Shown in pieces: positions 1 to 7,270 of a DNA stretch of 26,742 bases (positions are counted from its first letter, which is position 1; the number at the start of each line of letters is the position of its first letter). Made by a program: the position numbers and the translations under genes. The DNA is from CAZUAQ01 sp964618455 (GTDB lineage Bacteria > Planctomycetota > Phycisphaerae > UBA1845 > PWPN01). A model generated the notes under the pieces. That model did not search any database. It was not told the origin of the DNA and saw only the letters and a program-made list of their open reading frames with translations. The DNA lies in the NCBI GenBank assembly GCA_964618455.1, contig CAZUAQ010000065.1:1-26742 (forward strand). Direction: 5' to 3'.

Positions 1-59
1 TTGGCTAGAGCGTACGGATCACACCCGTGAGGTCACAGGTTCGAGTCCTGTAACGCCCA
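1..59 (+). tRNA. tRNA-Val (anticodon CAC), 3' part only
   Basis: The 5' acceptor strand and the start of the D arm lie outside the window. Visible are the end of the D arm (GAGC at 8-11), an anticodon stem of five pairs (13-17 with 25-29, the outermost a T-G pair), a seven-base loop 18-24 with anticodon CAC at 20-22 (valine, codon GUG), a five-base variable region (30-34), a T stem ACAGG/CCTGT with loop TTCGAGT (40-46), the acceptor 3' strand AACGCCC (52-58) and discriminator A59. CCA is not encoded. The 3' end from base 42 is duplicated at 10581-10598, so this gene is the integration site of the adjacent element, and the integrated copy keeps the tRNA intact. Confidence 0.9.
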
Positions 60-1323
60 TCCCCCCACTTTGCACGCTACTGTCAGTAGGTGCAATTTCC
101 TGCATTTCCGGCCTGTTATCGCGGTTTTCGCCTTGCTCCGGAGAGTCCGTGCGCTCACGTGCGCCGCAAGAGCGCGCCGTTTTGCGCGCCGCTTTGGTGC
201 TGATGGCGCGTTCGAAATGGTGTTCGGTGGTCTGGAGGTAGCTGTCCCGGGCAACCCGCTCACTGTTGCCAATCCACTGACAAACCACATGCGACGGAAA
301 TCCATCGTCCTCGAGTTCGGTTTGACGCGATGATCGAAGGTTCTGCCAGAGCTTCGGCCATTGCTCGACCCCGGCCTTGGTGAGGATTCGCGTTAGCTGT
401 GTTCTGAGGTTCGCCGCCGTATCGCGATAGCGGGTGATGCAGTAGACGTCCCCGACTTCCGCCAGGGCTTCGGCGTCCTGCAGGTAGGGCAGGAGCTCCG
501 GGAAGATCGGGACGATCCGCTTGTCGTGCCCGGCGTGACGCTCGGTTTTGGGGGAATGCACGGTGAAGCGGTCCGCGTCCCACGCGATATCCGACCACTT
601 GAGCCTCAGGATCTCAGAGGGGCATCGGAGCCCACCGTACCGCGCCAGGGTGAACATGAGCCGCCACTGTGCGTCTGGGCAGGCATTCAGAACGCGCTCG
701 ACGACATCACGGCTCACAAAGTGCATCCGCTTTTCATTCCGCCTCACATTGCTGGCCAAGCCCGGAGCCTTGAAGGGGTTGGTCTCGATGAGTCGCGCCT
801 CGATGGCGTGCTGCATGAACTGCCGGGCGATTCCGATGCTTCGGCGGACCGTGTTGTCGGCTTTGGACTTGAGCATTTCGGACCGCCATCGCTTGGCATC
901 GGCAATGGTGATCGCGCTGAGAGGCTTGTCCTCTTCGAAGTATTCGACGAGGTAGCGACGTACCCGCTCGAAGACGAGGACCGTCGAGGACTTCGTCTCG
1001 GTGTCGCTCCGCCGGTATTCGATGAAGGAATCGAGGAACGGCCCGAGGAGCGCGACCGGCCTGTCTCTGGACTGCCGGGGCAGAACGAGTCCGACACGCG
1101 CCAGCTTGGCATGCATGCGGTCAGGCAGATCCGCTACCCATCGAGCGGTCCGATCCGGGATGGCGTCCCCCGAGATCAAGGCGGTCGCCAAGTGCCCCAC
1201 ATGCCGCTTGTAGCGCGTTGCTTCCTCTTCGGAGATCTCGCCCAGGCGGATAGGCTTTCGCGTTCCTTCAGGATTCACGAAGACCACGCGCCACCGTTTA
1301 CCATCGCGGCAAAGGGATGCCAT
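19..1323 (-). CDS. Tyrosine recombinase/integrase, integrated form
   Basis: This 434-aa site-specific recombinase should integrate and excise the element at tRNA-Val. The start is ATG at 1323, behind GGGAGG and one base after the stop of the XRE gene. A longer frame from 1428 would overlap that gene and lacks support. An N-terminal arm-binding-like region (residues 1-80) opens with MASLCRDGKRWRVVF, as in planctomycete integrases. A SAM-like core-binding domain spans about 90-185 and the catalytic domain about 200-375. Likely catalytic residues are R233 (GGLRCPSE), K259, R330 (NLRSSR), H345 and nucleophile Y362 (SYLQ). The usual HxxR histidine is Q327 and the usual GHS histidine is N353. The last seven residues, EPVTSRV, are read from the antisense of the tRNA. 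The native C-terminus appears to lie at 10372-10580. Confidence 0.93.
   Translation of the reverse strand: MASLCRDGKRWRVVFVNPEGTRKPIRLGEISEEEATRYKRHVGHLATALISGDAIPDRTARWVADLPDRMHAKLARVGLVLPRQSRDRPVALLGPFLDSFIEYRRSDTETKSSTVLVFERVRRYLVEYFEEDKPLSAITIADAKRWRSEMLKSKADNTVRRSIGIARQFMQHAIEARLIETNPFKAPGLASNVRRNEKRMHFVSRDVVERVLNACPDAQWRLMFTLARYGGLRCPSEILRLKWSDIAWDADRFTVHSPKTERHAGHDKRIVPIFPELLPYLQDAEALAEVGDVYCITRYRDTAANLRTQLTRILTKAGVEQWPKLWQNLRSSRQTELEDDGFPSHVVCQWIGNSERVARDSYLQTTEHHFERAISTKAARKTARSCGARERTDSPEQGENRDNRPEMQEIAPTDSSVQSGGMGVTGLEPVTSRV
42..59 (+). repeat. attL core (18-bp direct repeat)
   Basis: The sequence cgagtcctgtaacgccca is identical to 10581-10598 in the same orientation. It covers the second half of the T arm and the acceptor 3' strand of the tRNA. 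Identity stops at once on both sides: GGTT before it here against TTCCA at the right end, and TCCCC after it against ATCCC. It also lies inside the integrase coding frame on the minus strand, where it encodes the residues GVTGL. Confidence 0.92.
171..196. repeat. Candidate integrase arm site, left copy
   Basis: This 26-bp segment is two adjoining copies of the 12-mer AAAGCGGCGCGC when read on the minus strand, with one mismatch in the second copy. It matches 10514-10539 at 25 of 26 bases in the same orientation. It lies 111 bp inside the left core, within the integrase gene, where it encodes part of a basic linker. The other copy is read in a different codon frame, so conservation looks DNA-level. 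Arm-type binding by the integrase is inferred. Confidence 0.55.
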
Positions 1324-1324
1324 G

Positions 1325-1540
1325 CTACTTGCCTCCCTTCGATCGTTTCGACTTGGGTCGGACAACGATCTCGTAGCCGAAGTAGTCGAGAAGAGCTTCA
1401 GCCGTCGCGATAGACAAAGCGCGCTCACCGCTCATGACCCGGGACAGCAAGGACTGAGAAAGCCCTGTCTCTTGAGCCACGCGGTACCGCGTGATTCCGG
1501 AAGAATCCATCACGTCTCGTATGTCATTGAGTAACGCCAT
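1325..1540 (-). CDS. XRE-family helix-turn-helix regulator
   Basis: This 71-aa DNA-binding protein has a Cro/CI-type helix-turn-helix. VAQETGLSQSLLSRVMSGER is the helix-turn-helix core, followed by an AEALLDYFGYEIVVRP segment typical of small XRE proteins in mobile elements. ATG at 1540 is preferred over ATG at 1546, because AAGG then stands 7 bases upstream instead of one. It ends one base before the integrase start, so the two genes are almost certainly cotranscribed and translationally coupled. A role in repressing or timing integrase expression is likely. The target operator is unknown. Confidence 0.85.
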   Translation of the reverse strand: MALLNDIRDVMDSSGITRYRVAQETGLSQSLLSRVMSGERALSIATAEALLDYFGYEIVVRPKSKRSKGGK

Positions 1541-1571
1541 AACCATACCTTACACCATGCATGCCCAAATG

Positions 1572-1793
1572 TCAAGCAAGGTCATTCGATTGTTCTATTG
1601 CGCTTTGATCTTTGAGCCAACGCGATAGCCCTTCAACGGGAACGAGTGTAACCCTACCGAGCTTCATCGTCGGAGGACCGATCTCATCTTTGATCAGAGT
1701 CCAGAACTTTCGTTCACTGATGCCGATGCTGCGCGCCGCTTCCGCAGGGCGCAGTGCGTAGCGCGGTACCGTGTTGCGTGAGTTGCCATCCAT
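1572..1793 (-). CDS. AlpA/excisionase-like small HTH protein
   Basis: This 73-aa protein carries a MerR/excisionase-type winged helix: LRPAEAARSIGISERKFWTL followed by the wing segment PPTMKLGRVTLVPVEGLSRWL. Such proteins bind near att sites and bias the integrase toward excision, or activate integrase expression as P4 AlpA does. ATG at 1793 is chosen because AGGAG (1803-1807) precedes it by 9 bases. A longer frame from ATG 1823 has no clear ribosome site. It lies upstream of the XRE and integrase genes in the same leftward block. The excision role is inferred from family and position. Confidence 0.78.
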   Translation of the reverse strand: MDGNSRNTVPRYALRPAEAARSIGISERKFWTLIKDEIGPPTMKLGRVTLVPVEGLSRWLKDQSAIEQSNDLA

Positions 1794-1829
1794 GGCATTG
1801 ATCTCCTGTATCTCGTGACTCATCAGTCA

Positions 1830-1943
1830 TTACTGGAACGGGTACGTCTCGGCGAGTGCGATACGGAATTGTAATACGCCGTCATGCACGTTCTTGAGCA
1901 GCTTCCCGGCGTCGCGGTGCTGGTCGAGGCTGTATCCGTTCAT
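1830..1943 (-). CDS. Small hypothetical protein, 37 aa
   Basis: This short frame begins MNGYSLDQHRDAGKLLKNVH and ends ETYPFQ. ATG at 1943 has AGGAG (1953-1957) 9 bases upstream, nearly the same leader arrangement as the next gene. A longer frame from 2015 (61 aa) exists but lacks a convincing ribosome site. It sits in the leftward block between the 208-aa unknown and the excisionase-like gene, with its stop 36 bases upstream of that gene's start. I recognise no family, and it may be a small element-specific regulator. Confidence 0.5.
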   Translation of the reverse strand: MNGYSLDQHRDAGKLLKNVHDGVLQFRIALAETYPFQ

Positions 1944-2015
1944 GGTGATCGTCTCCTGTCTTCCTGGGCCGTCCATGGCCGGGGGTGTAATACGGACGAA
2001 GATCGTCTCTCGCAC

Positions 2016-2642
2016 CTAGGCGAAAGTGGCGCGAATCCCTTCTAACGTCTCGGCCATTTCCCGGGGGGCGTGGATTCCAGATTGCAGCACAGCAGCCTCT
2101 TCTGGACCGTACAACAACCTCCCTTCGATGCCGGGAAAGACAGTAGCGGGCGATACGGTATCCTGAAATCTGCAGAGCCTTAGATAGATATCATCGTAGT
2201 TGCAGGAGAAGTCACTTTCGCAAAGATAGAACACGCGCCTCCGGTGCCACCGGGGGCAGGGATACGTGAGCGTTGTGTAACCGACTATGCGGCCAGGCAC
2301 GCAATTCCAAGCGGGCGATTCATTCAAAGCGGACGATCCGCTCCCCTCGACATCCTTCACGCGGACGTAGGGAAATGCGGATACGTCGAAGAGCCACTTC
2401 AGGGAGTCCTCGGCCTTTAGGTGCGCGTCCGGCCACCGCTCCCGCCCCTCTTCGCCAGCAAGGGGCGAGGGGGTACCGACGAACGTCACCACTTCGCCTC
2501 TGCCATCAGTGACTTCCCAACCGAAAACACCGTAGTCGCAGGCCAGGGGGGGCAACGCGGATTTGTAGTCCCATTGGGTGGCGATTGTCCGCGCCGCGCT
2601 AAGATGCTTCTTTTCAAGCATTAGGGTTGATGAATTCTTCAT
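2016..2642 (-). CDS. Hypothetical protein, 208 aa
   Basis: I do not recognise this protein. ATG at 2642 overlaps the TGA of the primase-helicase gene (ATGA), and AAAGGAG stands 9 bases upstream, so it is translationally coupled to it. Upstream in-frame codons only reread the primase gene. It begins MKNSSTLMLEKKHLSAARTI, has no signal peptide or membrane segment, and contains aromatic and acidic stretches such as WEVTDGRGEVVTFVG and a cysteine cluster near CPRWHRRRVFYLCESDFSC. Coupling to the replication gene suggests a role in element replication or its control. Confidence 0.75.
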   Translation of the reverse strand: MKNSSTLMLEKKHLSAARTIATQWDYKSALPPLACDYGVFGWEVTDGRGEVVTFVGTPSPLAGEEGRERWPDAHLKAEDSLKWLFDVSAFPYVRVKDVEGSGSSALNESPAWNCVPGRIVGYTTLTYPCPRWHRRRVFYLCESDFSCNYDDIYLRLCRFQDTVSPATVFPGIEGRLLYGPEEAAVLQSGIHAPREMAETLEGIRATFA

Positions 2643-5176
2643 GGTTCGTAGCTCCTTTCGATTTCGTCCGCCCGTTCCCGCAACTCCGCCGCCTTCTCCG
2701 GATGCTGCTCCTCGCACACGCCAGCCCGCCGCCGAAGGTCTGCCGCGAAACGAGATGGCGTCCATCCGTCCGGAATCGGTGGCCGCGAGTGGCCGCGGTC
2801 ATCCCTATTGTGCTCCATACTGCTTTTACTATCCCCCTCCTCATACCCCAATTGAGTCTCTTTCTCGTCACGCGTGCAATAGAAATGGTCTAGGCCACTC
2901 GCGGCCACATCCCCGTCCACGGTATCGTTATCGCCGTCTGCCCCGATTTCGATGCCCTCGAAAAAACGCTTCCGGACGCCGCCGTGCTGCCGCCGAACGG
3001 TCTTAATTCCGGGCACCACTGCCTGCAGATTTCGAGACACGGACTGCACGGTCCCGGGCCGGTCCCGTTTCTCGCGGCCACACCATCCCTTCCAGGCGTC
3101 GTAAAATTCATCAACGGCAACACTCAACCCCACGCCGATTCTGCATTCCTCGCGCACGAATGCGCCCAAGGGGCTGGAGAGGTCGCCAATCTCTTCCATG
3201 GCCCGCCGCGAGGATCGTGGCTCGATGAACCGGCCCTGTCGTCGAAGGTCTTGCCACCCCTCGATCGCCCAGTTAAGGATTCCGGCCAGCTCGCCCAGGA
3301 GGGTGGCTTTCAGGGTTGGATCTTCCCTTCCGTGGAACGAATGCTCGAGCAACAAAACGACGAACCGGGTAGCGAGGGCGCCGCTCGCATCGGCGATCCG
3401 GGGCAGCTCATTGCTCAGGAAAACCAGCCGCGTCGGAAGCCTCACGGTGATGGCCTCGCGATGCTTGCGGTCGATGGTAAGTGCGTCCTCCCCACTGATG
3501 CAGAGCAGCCGCTCCGTCACAATCGCCGAGTCGGGTGTACCCGCAAAGCGTGCATCACTCACGACTCCGAGCGTTTTCCCGAGAAGGGGGGCGAGCCCGA
3601 AGTCCCGGGCCAGACTCGCCACCGTGGGGCCGCAGTAGTTGCCCTCGCCGACGAGCGCCCTCGTGACGTCGCCAATTACTCCCTTGCCGGCTCGCTTCGG
3701 TCCGACAATGAGCAGCATCTTCTGTAAAGAGGTATTTGGCGTGAGCGTGTAACCCATCCAGTGTCGAAGGGTGGCGATGCTTTCGGGGTCATTCGGCCAG
3801 AGTTGGTCGAGGAAGGTGAGCCATCGCGTCGGCTCTGGCGCTTGCGGGTCGAAAGCTACGGGCAGCGCGCCGATCGCGAACAGGTCAGGCGTGCTGGCGA
3901 TGTTCGCCATCGTGGGCAGGTGAAGAATCCCGCCCGCATGGATAACGCACTCCGCCGGATCAGGGCGCCCCTCGGTGTTACGGAGCCAAAATGGCGCGGT
4001 GCGAACATTGGGCAACGCACAAAGATGAGCAAGAGCGTGGGCGACGTCCAATACCATCCGCCGCGTTGGCTTGACCTTCTCGCCTTCATCCCCGTCGCTG
4101 TTATCGGCGGATTCCAGGAAGCCGTAAATATGTTCGGTGATTTCGGCTTTCTCGCGAATCCTGTACGCCGACCCGTCATAGGCGTAGAAGTCGCCACGAT
4201 GATGATGCAGGGTCACTTTGCCATCCCGGGTGAACTCTCGCTCGCGAAACTGCCGGGCCGCATCACGCGGATTCCTCGGGTCGATGAGGGTGACGCCTTT
4301 CGCTGGACTGCCGCCCTTTTTTCGCCGTGCCTTGCTGGCGGACGGCTTGGGGCGATCCATCGCCCCCAACTCGTTCTTGCTACTCACTTCCTCGAACGCC
4401 GATTCGAGCTTGTGCTGAAGTTCGTCCTCGCTCCAGGGGGGATCGCATTTCGTTCGATTAAACCACTCAAAAACGTCACGAGCCTGTGAGCCCGAGAGCC
4501 CGAAACGGTGAATCACACAAGCCGCATGGAACGTCCCATCATGCCCGCCTTGTCCGCTGACCGCGTCGGGCAACTTCGCTAGGTAGGCCCGGCACCTCTC
4601 CACCGCTTCTGGGCTATGCACTGTTCCGGTCACGCCCCGGCTGGCGGATGGCCGCTGTGCCCGCAGTTGTTCGACGATTTCGACCGGAAGTTCTGCGAGT
4701 CCGATCTCGAAGGGCGACTTACCCGGAGCCCAGCGATATCGTTTCCCGGTTCCGGGGTGAATGCTGCCTGGAAAAACGACTTGCCCGCCATCGGCGCGAA
4801 CATCGATTCCGTCGCTAAGCCGCTTCGTGGAATTCGAGATTCCTCCTGGGTTCGCGAAATAATAGTGATGCCCGCCGCTGCCCGTGATGGCAGTTACAGT
4901 GTCGGGCAAGTTGAGCCCCGCGACGGCGTTGGCTTTGTCTTCATCGAGGATCACGACACCGCTCGCCTCTCCCGTTATCAGGCCGACATTGCAGCCCAAT
5001 TGAAGGCATAATTCCAAATCCGATCGCGACATGGGCTGCCTCTGCCAATTCTTTTGCCTGGGGCGCTTTCCATTCAATGCGACGAATCCCCAACGGAGTT
5101 CGTCGTGGCACCGGAGCGCATCCAACAAAGCAGGAGCGGTAGACACCGTAGCGGCATTTTTCACGGATTCACCCAC
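2639..5176 (-). CDS. Prim-pol / SF3 helicase replication protein
   Basis: This 845-aa replication protein primes and unwinds the excised element. A bifunctional primase-polymerase domain (about 25-180) carries the acidic motif VVILDED (D78, D80) and GGHHYYF (H103, H104). A PriCT-like helical segment follows (about 205-265). The D5/P4-type SF3 helicase (about 455-640) has Walker A GPKRAGKGV (492-500, K498), a Walker B-like strand LGVVSDA (536-542), sensor-like RLVFLSNE and R604. A winged-helix-like C-terminus ends in a charged helix. GTG at 5176 is chosen because AGGAGG lies about 6-7 bases upstream; its first bases overlap the end of the 53-aa gene. The architecture resembles replication proteins of P4-like satellites and integrative plasmids. 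Confidence 0.9.
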   Translation of the reverse strand: MGESVKNAATVSTAPALLDALRCHDELRWGFVALNGKRPRQKNWQRQPMSRSDLELCLQLGCNVGLITGEASGVVILDEDKANAVAGLNLPDTVTAITGSGGHHYYFANPGGISNSTKRLSDGIDVRADGGQVVFPGSIHPGTGKRYRWAPGKSPFEIGLAELPVEIVEQLRAQRPSASRGVTGTVHSPEAVERCRAYLAKLPDAVSGQGGHDGTFHAACVIHRFGLSGSQARDVFEWFNRTKCDPPWSEDELQHKLESAFEEVSSKNELGAMDRPKPSASKARRKKGGSPAKGVTLIDPRNPRDAARQFREREFTRDGKVTLHHHRGDFYAYDGSAYRIREKAEITEHIYGFLESADNSDGDEGEKVKPTRRMVLDVAHALAHLCALPNVRTAPFWLRNTEGRPDPAECVIHAGGILHLPTMANIASTPDLFAIGALPVAFDPQAPEPTRWLTFLDQLWPNDPESIATLRHWMGYTLTPNTSLQKMLLIVGPKRAGKGVIGDVTRALVGEGNYCGPTVASLARDFGLAPLLGKTLGVVSDARFAGTPDSAIVTERLLCISGEDALTIDRKHREAITVRLPTRLVFLSNELPRIADASGALATRFVVLLLEHSFHGREDPTLKATLLGELAGILNWAIEGWQDLRRQGRFIEPRSSRRAMEEIGDLSSPLGAFVREECRIGVGLSVAVDEFYDAWKGWCGREKRDRPGTVQSVSRNLQAVVPGIKTVRRQHGGVRKRFFEGIEIGADGDNDTVDGDVAASGLDHFYCTRDEKETQLGYEEGDSKSSMEHNRDDRGHSRPPIPDGWTPSRFAADLRRRAGVCEEQHPEKAAELRERADEIERSYEP

Positions 5177-5330
5177 GCGCCGCCTCCTCCCTGGTGCGTT
5201 CAGCCTGCTCTGCGATCCGCAGCAGACGCTTCAAGAGCGAAACTTCAGTTTTTGCAACGCGCAGTCGCCGTCGGATGCGGTCGGGATCCGGGATGTCGGG
5301 TAGGGGCGTTTGAGTTCGAATCGATGTCAC
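5169..5330 (-). CDS. Small charged protein, 53 aa, overlapping the primase start
   Basis: The frame opens with GTG at 5330, has AGGAGGT (5339-5345) 8 bases upstream, and ends with TGA at 5169-5171, overlapping the primase-helicase start by 8 bases. The protein begins (V/M)TSIRTQTPLPDIPDPD and continues as a strongly basic then acidic helix (RIRRRLRVAKTEVSLLKRLL ... RTREEAARG), probably coiled-coil. The strong ribosome site and the stop/start overlap support a real gene coupled to primase translation. Its function is unknown. Similar short helical proteins occur next to planctomycete element replication genes as far as I recall, but I cannot name a family. Confidence 0.65.
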   Translation of the reverse strand: MTSIRTQTPLPDIPDPDRIRRRLRVAKTEVSLLKRLLRIAEQAERTREEAARG

Positions 5331-5410
5331 TGTGTCTTACCTCCTCGCAAAAAGGTAATCCACGGCTCGTCGCAATTCAGTAACGGGGAATGAAACTTAC
5401 CTGAAACACA

Positions 5411-6223
5411 TCAGCCCGGCGGATCGGATGCAGCGGTGTTGTAGAGGAAGCCCTTGCGCTGGCTTAGGGTAAATTTGCTCGAGGCGCCAATCAGGGAGAG
5501 CTTATCGTTAAAGCGGTAGATCGCAGTTCGGACAGAGTTGTCCGAAGGGCGCGTCGGCCATACCTCCTTAATAAATTCATTAAGGTCGAGAGGCTCAACC
5601 ATCCCCCACACAACTGTAGCAATTTGGTACTCTTGTTCGGTCAGAAGATGGATTCCCCCCTTCCACCTGAATGAGTTCGGGGGGAATGGTCCATCCTGCA
5701 AGCCTTCTTGATCCCGGTGCAGAACCGCGTCCCCATCGTTGACGAGGGTCTGACTTGAAAGATCCATCTTCACGTCCGCCAGGGAGTCCGCGATCGCGGG
5801 CCGGTCGGCTTCGTGAAGGCATTCCACTTCCGCGCAGAGCACCTTGTACGACTGGCCATCCTTGATGTTTCGGATCGCAGCTTCATCCAACTCGCCATCC
5901 CAATCCACATCACCCCATGGATCAATCTTCTCGGCCCCACTGCACCACACGTCATGAATCGCCGAGAGGATCACGTACCTCTCCGCCATGGAGGCAACCC
6001 GGTGCGGATCGGGGAGAGTTTCAGGGTAGTCATAATCCGTGTTCGCTTCGCATCGGCAGAACGACAGGAGTTCGGCTACCGGGGGATCGCCTTTCCACGC
6101 GAGAACGTGCTCACGGAAGGCTTCAGTCACACCGGGAGACTTGACAAGCTTGCGAACTTGCCACGCGATGTCACTGGCATCGAGGGGAGTTGTACGCGCG
6201 GTTTCGGAATCAAGCTTTGGCAT
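5411..6223 (-). CDS. Hypothetical protein with C-terminal winged-helix-like region
   Basis: This 270-aa soluble protein starts at ATG 6223 behind GGCAGG. The N-terminal 170 residues are acidic and match no family I know. The C-terminal part (about 185-265) runs FRWKGGIHLLTEQEYQIATV, then LNEFIKEVWP, SDNSVRTAIYRFNDKL and FTLSQRKGFLY. That order resembles an OmpR-type winged helix (LT...E..LL, VW, recognition helix, wing). It is the first gene of the leftward block, reading away from the intergenic region 6224-6843, so it could be an activator or replication-control protein. DNA binding is inferred. Confidence 0.8.
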   Translation of the reverse strand: MPKLDSETARTTPLDASDIAWQVRKLVKSPGVTEAFREHVLAWKGDPPVAELLSFCRCEANTDYDYPETLPDPHRVASMAERYVILSAIHDVWCSGAEKIDPWGDVDWDGELDEAAIRNIKDGQSYKVLCAEVECLHEADRPAIADSLADVKMDLSSQTLVNDGDAVLHRDQEGLQDGPFPPNSFRWKGGIHLLTEQEYQIATVVWGMVEPLDLNEFIKEVWPTRPSDNSVRTAIYRFNDKLSLIGASSKFTLSQRKGFLYNTAASDPPG

Positions 6224-6244
6224 GTTGCACCTGCCTTAATGTGA

Positions 6245-6287
6245 GCAAGGAACGCCCGAGCAGGTGCTAGCGGTCGGGCGTCCTTGC
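6245..6287. other. Long stem-loop ahead of the wHTH-like gene
   Basis: Arms 6245-6259 and 6274-6287 pair over 14 bp with a single bulged A, enclosing a 14-base loop. It lies 22 bases upstream of the start codon at 6223, so it would form in the 5' leader of the leftward transcript if transcription begins further right. No T-run follows it, so it is not a standard intrinsic terminator. An attenuator, RNA-stability element or origin structure is possible. Confidence 0.5.
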
Positions 6288-6692
6288 CCACGGTATCCGG
6301 CGGGGGGATCAGTCCCCGCTGATCATCATCATTGAGGCGGCCAGTGCGATTGGCAAGAGAAGTGGGGGAGGCAGAAGGTCCCGGCGTGCATCGCCTCCAC
6401 TGGCGTATGGCCGCGACGTCGACATCGGCGTCATTTGCTCCAAGGTTCCCGCTACCCCGGTGTCCCCGCAACCGTCGACTCCATCCGCCAGCGTTCACTG
6501 CAACGCCAGTAGCCGCAACTGGCCCCGGCAACACCATCGCCGGTGCTCGATTTCCGGACGTCCATTCGCCAGTTGCCGCCGATGCTGCGGGCATCCTCGC
6601 GTATACACATACACACGCGTAGACCCTCGCGCATGTGCGTAGCCCGGTACCGAGTGAAAATGCGCTCGCTCACCGATCCCCCAGCCGTGATG

Positions 6693-6710
6693 GTGGGTAA
6701 TATTCCCCAC
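6693..6710. promoter_or_regulatory. 18-bp near-palindrome GTGGGTAATATTCCCCAC
   Basis: It is symmetric except for one base pair (positions 6 and 13) and centred on AATATT. It lies between the divergent transcription units, about 130 bases upstream of the first cargo start. This is the size and symmetry of an operator for a dimeric helix-turn-helix repressor such as the XRE protein of this element. No binding evidence exists. Confidence 0.4.
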
Positions 6711-6759
6711 GCAATCGTGCTTATTGCCCACGCCCACGCTAGCATATTGCAGCTATTCC

Positions 6760-6775
6760 CTAGCATTAATGCTAG
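6760..6775. promoter_or_regulatory. 16-bp perfect palindrome ctagcattaatgctag
   Basis: This perfect inverted repeat is accompanied by another copy of its half-site CTAGCAT at 6739-6745. It lies about 70 bases before the first cargo start codon. It is likely an operator or initiator-binding site controlling the cargo block or origin. The binding protein is unknown, and the element's XRE protein is the obvious candidate. Confidence 0.45.
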
Positions 6776-6843
6776 AAGCCGTTTACCGTATAGCGTTCAA
6801 GGGTAACACTTCGACTGCCCCATTGCGGGGCCCGGGGGTTTCA

Positions 6844-7251
6844 ATGACAGACCAAATCTTCGATGGCATTGGCAGCGGGATCATGAACCTGCTTGTCGTG
6901 TGGCTGGGGTTCGCCTTCTTCAAAGCCGGTGAGGTTGTGACTGATCATCAGAGACACTACGGGGCTGGGCCTGACTTCGAAACGGGATTTCGGGCGTTCC
7001 TGATTTCCCTTGGGACCGCCGCATTCTTCGGTTTGCTTGCATCGCGGGACTTCATCGTAACAAGTGGCGGTGATGGGATATTCGGTGGCGGGGAGGTAGT
7101 TGGCGGCGAAGTGAATCACGAGCCATATACCTCGTTCGCGAGAGCCTTTCTATTCATCGCTGTGTGTATGAGTATCGGGATTTCGAGGGGAATGAAGGAT
7201 ATGAGTTTTCGAGTCGATGATGATTCAACAAACCAGAAGAACGCCCTGTAA
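6844..7251 (+). CDS. Small membrane protein, three predicted TM segments
   Basis: This 135-aa protein is first in the cargo block. Hydrophobic segments at about 12-27, 48-66 and 99-114 suggest three membrane passes, with a glycine-rich loop (GGDGIFGGGEVVGGE) between the second and third and a hydrophilic C-terminus. ATG at 6844 is chosen because the longer frame from 6724 runs through the palindromic region. The ribosome site is weak (GGGGG 6-10 bases upstream). I recognise no family. It lies 19 bases before the lipoprotein gene, in the same direction. Confidence 0.65.
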   Translation: MTDQIFDGIGSGIMNLLVVWLGFAFFKAGEVVTDHQRHYGAGPDFETGFRAFLISLGTAAFFGLLASRDFIVTSGGDGIFGGGEVVGGEVNHEPYTSFARAFLFIAVCMSIGISRGMKDMSFRVDDDSTNQKNAL

Positions 7252-7270
7252 TTCTACCGGAGTATCGGCA

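Larger units (their letters stand above)
6224..6843. other. Divergent intergenic region with palindromes and short repeats
   Basis: No convincing gene is seen in these 620 bases between the leftward replication block and the rightward cargo block. It holds a strong hairpin (6245-6287), the hexamer CGCCAG at 6486, 6504 and 6567 with the inverted ACTGGCG at 6399, an 8-bp inverted repeat GCAACTGG/CCAGTTGC (6515-6522, 6569-6576), and AT-richer palindromes at 6693-6710 and 6760-6775. It must contain the promoters of both blocks and is the best candidate for a replication origin of the excised element. Confidence 0.6.

Noticed and set aside
1324..1428. N-terminal extension of the integrase to 1428
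   Set aside because: It overlaps the XRE gene in another frame, has no ribosome site and is unlike the family's MASLxRD start. ATG 1323 has GGGAGG and follows the XRE stop by one base.
6596..6622. TATACACATACACACGCG-like run resembling a microsatellite or CRISPR-like repeat
   Set aside because: It is a single short low-complexity run without regular repeat-spacer units. No CRISPR array or cas gene is seen in the window.
6543..6806. Small frames on both strands in the divergent intergenic region
   Set aside because: They overlap repeats and palindromes, have biased composition (His, Thr, Arg) and no ribosome sites.
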